DNA of 64,000 nucleotides from Candidatus Eiseniibacteriota bacterium (lineage in GTDB: Bacteria > Eisenbacteria > RBG-16-71-46 > CAIMUX01): positions 310,001-374,000 of the forward strand of contig JADJQY010000001.1 of assembly GCA_016712505.1 (NCBI GenBank). The letters are read 5' to 3'. A model generated the notes under the pieces. It saw only the letters and a list, made by a program, of their open reading frames with translations. It had not been told where the DNA came from and did no database searches. Made by a program: the position numbers and the translations under genes. Shown in pieces: positions 58,418 to 64,000 of the stretch (position 1 is the stretch's first letter; every line of letters starts with the position of its first letter).

Positions 58418-60400
58418 ATGTTTCGTAAGTGTTTACAGTACATGTGGATAGGTGTATGTGCGGTCGTGGCTGCGGGGGGGGCGGCGGGGACGGCGCACGC
58501 TCTGCTCTACGACCTGGACTTCGAGAATCCGCCGCACACGGCGGGGTTTCCGCCGGTGGTGGGGGCTGGGCCGGCGGTCCGGCACGTGATCTCGGAGATC
58601 AGCGACGGGAATCCGCTGGTGGTGTCGGCCCTGGGGGCGATGGTCGACCAGCCGTGCCAGTTTGACGCCTGGGATGGGGAGGGCGACCAGATCGTTCTGG
58701 AGCTGAGCGACCTGCCGGCCTCGGACTTCTATACCCTCGAATGCGATGTCCTGGTCGAGACCATCGAGGCGGACGCGGCCTTCACGATCCTCTTCGATGC
58801 GCCGAACGTGCGGAACATCTACTTCGACTCGAGCGGAGACATCATCGCCTTCGTCGGCGGGGTGGCGAACTGGGACATCGGCAACTACAACCTCGGGGAC
58901 ATCGTTCACCTTCGCGTGGATGTCGACCTGCAGAACGACCTTTGGACCATCTACGTGAATGGCGCGCTGCGACTGCACGAGACGTTTGACAGCGCGAGCG
59001 CGCTGGATGCGATTCGTTTCTCCACCGACGTCTACGTAGGAGCGCCGGGCTGCCTGGCGGCGATCGACAACGTGACAGTCGAAGACTGGAATGGGGATGC
59101 GATCTGCGATCGCCTGGGCTTCAGTGACCTTCCGCTGGGCGCGATCTACAACATCGGCGATGAGTTCGTGACCAGCGGGGTCACGGTGAAGGTAGAGCCG
59201 TTCGAGGAAGATCTGGGTTCCTGCGGCGCCGCCCCGGGCGGCGGGTTCGTCCGGGTCGGCGGAGCCAATCAGGCCTGCCGCTCCGGGAAGGAACTGGAGA
59301 TCAACAATGCGACCGCGAACTTCGTCCTTGGCGGTTCGGTTCACGATCCGCTGATTCCCTACGGGGAGTTCGGCGGACAGGTGTCCCTGACCATCAACGG
59401 TGATTGCACCTGGGCGGAGAACTTCTTCGATCTGAGCGGGACCGTACTGGGTGGAGTGACCATCACGGTCTTCGACCAGGGAGTTCACGGTCAGAGCTGT
59501 GGAGTGGTCCGTTTGGGTGGTGTCGTGGATGAACTCAAGGTGGGTGGTCAGGAGCTGTTCGTCGACATGATCAGCTTCTGCCATGTCTGCCCGGATCTCT
59601 CCCGGTCAGCCTTCGATGATCAAAGCGTGGGCACGAGCTACAACCCGGGGGACACCTTCATCAGCGGCGCCGCCAAGCACACGATCCGCCCGTTCTTCCT
59701 GGCCGGAGCGACCTGCGCCAATCCTTTCGCCGGAGGATCCGGCAATGTTGGAAACGGCGCGATAGCGTGCGGGGCAGGAAACGAGCTGGAGCTGTTCTTT
59801 GCGAACGATCAGATCGACTTCGGCGGGCCGGTACAGTGGATCGCCCTGAGCTACCGCGAGGTGGCCGGAAACGTCAACCTGGCGGTCAATGGATCCTGCG
59901 GCAATTTCACCAACATGTCGGACGCCAACGGAATCACCCTCGGTGGCGTGACCGTCTGGGCGGTGGACTACGGCTTCCCCGGCATCAGCTGCGGCACGCT
60001 CTACGCAGTGGGTGATATCGGAGACTTCGCTGTCGGCGGTCAGACGCTCTTCATCGACAACATCCGCACCTGTCCCGTTGGTGCGGGCACCACCGGAGTC
60101 GATCCGACCACGCTTCCGGCGGAAGTGACCCGGCTGATGCAGAACGCGCCGAACCCGATGCGGGAGATGACCACGATTCGCTTCGACCTCCCGGCGGCCG
60201 GATCGGCCCAGGTGACGGTGCACGATGTCGCCGGGCGTCTGGTACAGACCCTGGCCGAAGGTCGGATGGATCGCGGATCGCACGTGGTGACCTGGGATGG
60301 ACGCGATGCCCGGGGCCGCAAGGTTCCGGCCGGGATCTACAACTACCGGGTGGCAACGGCCGGCACCACGGTGGCGCGACGGATGGTGGTTCTGCCCTAG
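58418..60400 (+). CDS. secreted protein with FlgD/T9SS-type C-terminal domain
   Basis: 660 residues from ATG 58418 (GAGGAG 9 bases upstream). Signal peptide about 1-28 (VVAAGGAAGTAHA). Residues about 30-220 form a concanavalin-like domain (TLECDVLVETIEADAAFTIL, WTIYVNGALRLHETFDSASA). Two related modules follow (about 225-395 and 400-570), each opening with GxxYNxGDxF (LGAIYNIGDEFVTSGV, VGTSYNPGDTFISGAA) and carrying ACGAGNELEL-like segments, so the middle is an internal duplication. The last 85 residues are the FlgD-like tail: NAPNPMREMTTIRFDLPAAG, VHDVAGRLVQTL, VPAGIYNYRV. Probably secreted and surface-attached. Confidence 0.85.
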   Translation: MFRKCLQYMWIGVCAVVAAGGAAGTAHALLYDLDFENPPHTAGFPPVVGAGPAVRHVISEISDGNPLVVSALGAMVDQPCQFDAWDGEGDQIVLELSDLPASDFYTLECDVLVETIEADAAFTILFDAPNVRNIYFDSSGDIIAFVGGVANWDIGNYNLGDIVHLRVDVDLQNDLWTIYVNGALRLHETFDSASALDAIRFSTDVYVGAPGCLAAIDNVTVEDWNGDAICDRLGFSDLPLGAIYNIGDEFVTSGVTVKVEPFEEDLGSCGAAPGGGFVRVGGANQACRSGKELEINNATANFVLGGSVHDPLIPYGEFGGQVSLTINGDCTWAENFFDLSGTVLGGVTITVFDQGVHGQSCGVVRLGGVVDELKVGGQELFVDMISFCHVCPDLSRSAFDDQSVGTSYNPGDTFISGAAKHTIRPFFLAGATCANPFAGGSGNVGNGAIACGAGNELELFFANDQIDFGGPVQWIALSYREVAGNVNLAVNGSCGNFTNMSDANGITLGGVTVWAVDYGFPGISCGTLYAVGDIGDFAVGGQTLFIDNIRTCPVGAGTTGVDPTTLPAEVTRLMQNAPNPMREMTTIRFDLPAAGSAQVTVHDVAGRLVQTLAEGRMDRGSHVVTWDGRDARGRKVPAGIYNYRVATAGTTVARRMVVLP

Positions 60401-60476
60401 ACAGGACGGTCGGCGACTCGGTTCACGTGCCTGCGCCTTGGTGGGACAAGCGCAGAGGGCGTGGGTCGGGATTCAG

Positions 60477-60514
60477 GGCGAGGGGTGTGCCGATACCGGC
60501 ACCCCCTCGCCTTT
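60477..60514 (+). terminator. strong hairpin terminator between convergent genes
   Basis: GGCGAGGGGTGTGCCG (60477-60492) pairs with CGGCACCCCCTCGCC (60497-60511) with one bulge and a 4-base loop, followed by TTT. It ends transcription of the FlgD-tailed protein before the convergent kinase gene. Confidence 0.65.
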
Positions 60515-60526
60515 GCCATCCGGCTG

Positions 60527-63500
60527 CTACTGCGCTTCCGACGCCAGAGTGAAGAGCTCCTCGCGCGACAGGGCACGCCCGGAGGCAAGTGCTGCGATGA
60601 GGTGGTCCTCTCCAAGCTGCGCCCGCGCCTGATCGAGCAGCGCGGTCGATCGTGCCTGCTCATAGGGTGGAAGCACGAGGTCATGCGCGGCGCGAAGGGC
60701 GTCGAGGGCGCCGAGGATGCGTGCCGTACGGGCGGGATTGGCGTTCTGGAGTGCAAGTTCGGCCAAGGCATCCAGAACCGCAGGCAGCAATCCGAGTTGG
60801 GCCTGGACGCGACAGAGCTCAAGCGCCTCGAGCAGCAGGCTTCGCGCTTCGTCGGAGGCGCGCTGGGCGATCGCCACTTCGGCAAGGTTGTGGAGCGTGC
60901 CGAGCAGGGTCGCCTGATCACCGCTCCGCCGGAGCAGCGCCAAGGATTCGTCGCCGAGCGCCCGCGCCCGCTCCAGATCTCCGCGCCGCAAGGCGATTCG
61001 GCTCAGATTCCGGAGAATCATGGGGATGGGCCCAAGAAAGTTGGCCGACCGGCTTCCCTCGAGGGCAGCCTGAAAGTTCGCTTCCGCGCGGTCCAAGTTG
61101 CCGACGCGGGTCTCGAGCACGCCCAACGTGCAGAGCGCACCGTTCGCCCCGATGTCGTGGCCGATGGCGCGGAAGCACTCGAGCGATTCGGCAAGGTGTC
61201 CCAGGGCCGCGTCGTGATCGCCGAGTTCACTGGTCAGGTTTCCCAACGCGCTCAAGGTGACTGCGAGTTCCCCGATCGATTGATGGGATCGATGAAGCAC
61301 GACCGCTCGTCCGAACGTGTCTCTCGCGGCCTGGAGCCGCCCGTGGCGATACTGCAGTGAGGCGATGCAGGTGAGCAGGGTTGCTCTCAGCGGTGCTTCC
61401 GGAGCGAGCCTGACCTCGTGGCGCTCGACGTTACTCAAGGCTTCTGTGAACTGGCCGCGAATCTCGAGATAGTGCATCGACCACATTGCAAGATTGGGGC
61501 CGACTTCCGGATCCTCGAGTTGCTCGCTGGGCGCCGCTGCCGTCCAGGAGAGACTTGCCCTGATATTGTCCCGTTCCGCGTCGTGCAGTGCGCAGACGGC
61601 GACCGCGTCGGGACCGCTCAGCCCGGGGCGATGGATGCGAAGGAAGCTCTCCCAATGCAGTGCGAGTCGATTTTGCATCTGAATGGTCTCACCTCGCGCC
61701 TCGAGTCGCTCGGCGGCGAAGCTGCGCACCATCTCCAGAATACGGTATCGGCCGCCATCCTCGAACTGGACCAACGATGCGTCGACCAACCGCTCGAGAA
61801 GCTCGATCACTTCGATGCCGGTCACGGTTGCCGAGGCAGCTTGCCTGGGTTGCGTGTCGGAGAAGGCGCCGCGATCCGCCGCGATCGCTTCCGCGCTCGA
61901 TAGGGTGAAACCGGCCGCGAAGGCGGACAGGCGATCGAGGAGGAGGGCCTCCGGGGGGCTCAGCAGCTGGTAGCTCCACTCGATTGAAGCACGAAGGGTT
62001 TGCTGGCGGGCCACCGTGGCCGTGTCTCGGGCGACGAGCAAGCGCCAATTGGCATCCAGGCGATCGGCAAGCTCCTCCACCGACATGGCGAACACGCGGG
62101 CGGCGGCGAGCTCGATGGCCAGAGGAATCCCGTCGACCCGGCGTGCGATCCGCGCGATCGGAGAGGCATTCGACGCGTTCAGCACGAAGTCGGGCGATCG
62201 ACGGCACACCCGATCGAGGAAGAGTCGGACCGCCTCGCTTCCGGCCACCTCGGAGCCGGTGCCGTCCGGCGGCGGCAGGGAGAGGGATGGAACGCGGTAC
62301 GCGCGTTCACCCTCGATCGCTAGCGGTCGGCGGCTGGTGGCGAGCACCCTGAGCCGGGGTGACGACACCAGCAGGCGCTGGACGAACTCCGCGACCTGAG
62401 CAGCCAGGTGCTCGCAATTGTCGAGCACGAGAAGGGCATTGAACTCGGCCAGAGCGGAGATCACGAGCTCTTCGATCGTGCGATCGCGTTCTTCCCGAAT
62501 CCCCAGCTGGCCGGCAAGCGCGCGGGGGACGCCGGTTTCATCCCGGAGTCCCGCCAGCTCGATCCAGAGGACTCCATCCGGAAGCCCCGACGCGAGGTCG
62601 GTGGCCACCCGGTGGGCCAGTCGCGTTTTGCCGCAGCCGCCCGCCCCGACCAGCGTGACCAGCCCGGGCGCGACCAGGAGGCGGCGCACCGCAAGGAGTT
62701 CGCTCCGTCGACCGATGAAGCGGGTGCCGACTCGGGGGAGTGCGGCCGGGCGAGGGGCGGCGGAAATCGGTCCCCCGTCATGCGTCCCCGAAACCCCACC
62801 GAGGGGGCCCTCGTCTTCGCTGGCCAGAGCCCCCGAGATCTCGATCTCCATCTCGGACGCGGTGGCCGGGCGATTCTCCGCCTCCGCCTCGAGCGCTCGA
62901 TGGACGACCCGGGAGAACTCTACCGGCAGGTCAGGCCGAACTTCCGACAGAGGGACGATCTCCGGAGCCGCGTGCGCGGCCAGCAGCTCTTCCCAGGTCG
63001 TGGCGGGTAGGGGGTGGTTCCCGGTTGAGGTGCGGTAGAGGAGTGCCCCAAGTGCGTAAAGATCGCTGGCGACCGAAGGCGCCCCTTGCCGAAGCAGTTC
63101 GGGTGCCATGGCGAGCGGCGTGCCTGCCCGAGCGCCGGATAGGGAATCCCGCGTACTCCCCGCCCCGAAGTCCATCAGGATCGTGCGCCCGTCCCTCTCG
63201 AGCATCACATTTGCCGGTTTCACGTCGGCGTGGATGAGGCCGGCGTCGTGAACTGCCGCCAGGGCCCGGCAGAGGTCGACTCCGATCCGTGCCAGTTCCG
63301 TCGCCGGAAACGGACCTTCCTCGCGCAGTCGCTCTTCCAGGGTCTGACCTCGGAGCAGGTCGGTCCACATTCCCACCCGATCGTCGTGAACCTCGATGCC
63401 GTGCACCGCAACGACATTCGGATGCCGGATGCGGGCGAGCCGTCGCGCTTCTGCCAGATGCGCTTCGTACGACTCGGCCGTGGCGCCCTGGTGGCTTCGC

Positions 63501-63802
63501 CGAAGCTTGAGCGCCACCTCGCGGTCGAGGACCGGGTCGTGCGCACGATAAACGTCGCCAAAGCCGCCTGAGCCCAACTTTTCCAGAACCTGAAGTGGGC
63601 CCCAGGCGAAGGGAGGCGTCAGCGGTGGATCGGCGTCGGCCGAATCGTCGCGCATCGTTTCCTGGGCCAGGGCGTGCAATACCCGGAGCGATTCGAGTTG
63701 CGGCGCCAGGTCAGGAAAGTCTACGGACAGAGTCCCCCAGTCGATCGAATCTCCCCTGGCCAGAGCATCGGCCACCTCGAGGAGCCGCCTATTCGGTTTC
63801 AC
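60527..63802 (-). CDS. large Ser/Thr kinase-ATPase-TPR regulatory protein
   Basis: 1091 residues from GTG 63802. Kinase domain about 66-330 (LGSGGFGDVYRAHDPVLDRE, HADVKPANVML catalytic loop with HAD for HRD, LMDFGAG); a STAND/NB-ARC-like ATPase about 365-690 (FIGRRSELLAVRRLL, Walker A GAGGCGKTRLA, Walker B-like LLVLDNCEHL), and TPR-like helices to the end (LAESLECFRAIGHDIG, GALCTLGVLETRVGNLDRAE). This resembles LuxR/MalT-like signal ATPases fused to a kinase (COG3903-type ATPase). No membrane helix is seen, unlike the other kinase in the window. The start overlaps a sigma factor gene by 14 bases. Confidence 0.9.
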   Translation of the reverse strand: MKPNRRLLEVADALARGDSIDWGTLSVDFPDLAPQLESLRVLHALAQETMRDDSADADPPLTPPFAWGPLQVLEKLGSGGFGDVYRAHDPVLDREVALKLRRSHQGATAESYEAHLAEARRLARIRHPNVVAVHGIEVHDDRVGMWTDLLRGQTLEERLREEGPFPATELARIGVDLCRALAAVHDAGLIHADVKPANVMLERDGRTILMDFGAGSTRDSLSGARAGTPLAMAPELLRQGAPSVASDLYALGALLYRTSTGNHPLPATTWEELLAAHAAPEIVPLSEVRPDLPVEFSRVVHRALEAEAENRPATASEMEIEISGALASEDEGPLGGVSGTHDGGPISAAPRPAALPRVGTRFIGRRSELLAVRRLLVAPGLVTLVGAGGCGKTRLAHRVATDLASGLPDGVLWIELAGLRDETGVPRALAGQLGIREERDRTIEELVISALAEFNALLVLDNCEHLAAQVAEFVQRLLVSSPRLRVLATSRRPLAIEGERAYRVPSLSLPPPDGTGSEVAGSEAVRLFLDRVCRRSPDFVLNASNASPIARIARRVDGIPLAIELAAARVFAMSVEELADRLDANWRLLVARDTATVARQQTLRASIEWSYQLLSPPEALLLDRLSAFAAGFTLSSAEAIAADRGAFSDTQPRQAASATVTGIEVIELLERLVDASLVQFEDGGRYRILEMVRSFAAERLEARGETIQMQNRLALHWESFLRIHRPGLSGPDAVAVCALHDAERDNIRASLSWTAAAPSEQLEDPEVGPNLAMWSMHYLEIRGQFTEALSNVERHEVRLAPEAPLRATLLTCIASLQYRHGRLQAARDTFGRAVVLHRSHQSIGELAVTLSALGNLTSELGDHDAALGHLAESLECFRAIGHDIGANGALCTLGVLETRVGNLDRAEANFQAALEGSRSANFLGPIPMILRNLSRIALRRGDLERARALGDESLALLRRSGDQATLLGTLHNLAEVAIAQRASDEARSLLLEALELCRVQAQLGLLPAVLDALAELALQNANPARTARILGALDALRAAHDLVLPPYEQARSTALLDQARAQLGEDHLIAALASGRALSREELFTLASEAQ

Positions 63803-64000
63803 TCATATACCTCGCCAGGCGCACCAGAGCGCGATTGAACTGAAGGCGGGCTGCCTCGGCCGAAGGCCTGCCCAACGCCTCTGCGATCTCCACGAAACTC
63901 CATCCGAATTCGAGCCGCAGCACGACGGTTCGCTGCTGCTCCACGGTCAATCGCGCCAGTCCCCGCTCATAGACCGCGACCTTGTCGCTTCCCAGGGTGC
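63789..64000 (-). CDS. sigma-70-like factor, C-terminal region 4 (5' truncated by window)
   Basis: About 70 residues, open to the right edge of the window. The visible sequence LTVEQQRTVVLRLEFGWSFV followed by EIAEALGRPSAEAARLQFNR is a sigma region 4 helix-turn-helix. The stop TAG (63789-63791) lies 14 bases inside the kinase gene, so the two are translationally coupled. Upstream sequence is needed to name the class (ECF is likely from the spacing). Confidence 0.75.
   Translation of the reverse strand, partial: TLGSDKVAVYERGLARLTVEQQRTVVLRLEFGWSFVEIAEALGRPSAEAARLQFNRALVRLARYMSETE

Noticed and set aside
1..64000. CRISPR arrays, IS elements, integrase/attachment sites, tRNA or rRNA genes
   Set aside because: No regularly spaced repeats, transposase or integrase motifs, tRNA cloverleaf or rRNA-like stretch was seen.

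Overview
The window is high-GC, densely packed bacterial chromosome with no phage, IS, CRISPR, rRNA or tRNA that I can recognise. The content points to a didermic, non-model environmental bacterium. The markers are a TonB-dependent receptor, an Mla-type lipid transport locus, lipoproteins, secreted proteins with FlgD-like C-terminal domains, a polymorphic beta-helix protein, and ECF sigma factors paired with TPR-bearing Ser/Thr kinases. This mix fits the FCB / Eisenbacteria-Krumholzibacteria-Gemmatimonadota part of the tree, but that placement is my inference and not a database result.

Layout. 1-3.1 kb: end of ileS, then a TPM-domain protein, a nucleotidyltransferase-fold protein and LemA. 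3.2-6.5 kb: a DUF5658-like membrane protein and a BtuD-F-C-like metal-chelate/cobalamin ABC importer. 6.6-10.5 kb: ECF sigma factor and TPR Ser/Thr kinase (frameshifted). 10.9-15.1 kb: ArsR-SRPBCC fusion, YdeI/DUF1905, SpoIIAA-like, RDD and an NhaD-type antiporter. 15.3-19.4 kb: envelope cluster with a DUF4398-like lipoprotein and two YkuD L,D-transpeptidases. 19.5-25.9 kb: small enzymes and envelope proteins (YCII, DUF1697, broken CGNR regulator, arginase fold, GNAT, DUF3303, GH26, YtxH, DUF948, Tat-exported superoxide dismutase). 25.9-33.6 kb: GT39-like transferase, SDR, BrkB, a GapN-like dehydrogenase, and a divergent arsR-arsC-acr3 operon. 33.8-40.5 kb: FlgD-tailed surface protein, TonB receptor and two lipoproteins. 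40.5-46.3 kb: possible structured RNA, HDOD protein, SthA, GlnS, GltX. 46.4-51 kb: beta-helix protein, YtrA-type GntR regulator with an ABC exporter, dockerin-like protein. 51-55.8 kb: Mla operon, GT2 and DUF2304. 55.8-64 kb: arylsulfotransferase-like protein, unknown membrane-anchored protein, FlgD-tailed protein, and a second sigma/kinase pair running off the window.

Most interesting points. (1) A GapN-like dehydrogenase is divergent from a complete arsenic operon whose palindromic operator lies over the arsR start; this suggests a metabolic bypass of arsenate poisoning, although this GapN lacks the usual catalytic Glu. (2) A strongly folding leader with paired direct repeats precedes the HDOD gene. 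(3) A free DUF4398-like lipoprotein resembles the N-terminal domain of the neighbouring L,D-transpeptidase. (4) At least five genes are broken by single-base indels or a nonsense codon. Most lie in homopolymers or dinucleotide runs, so consensus error is likely and predicted C-termini should be read with care.
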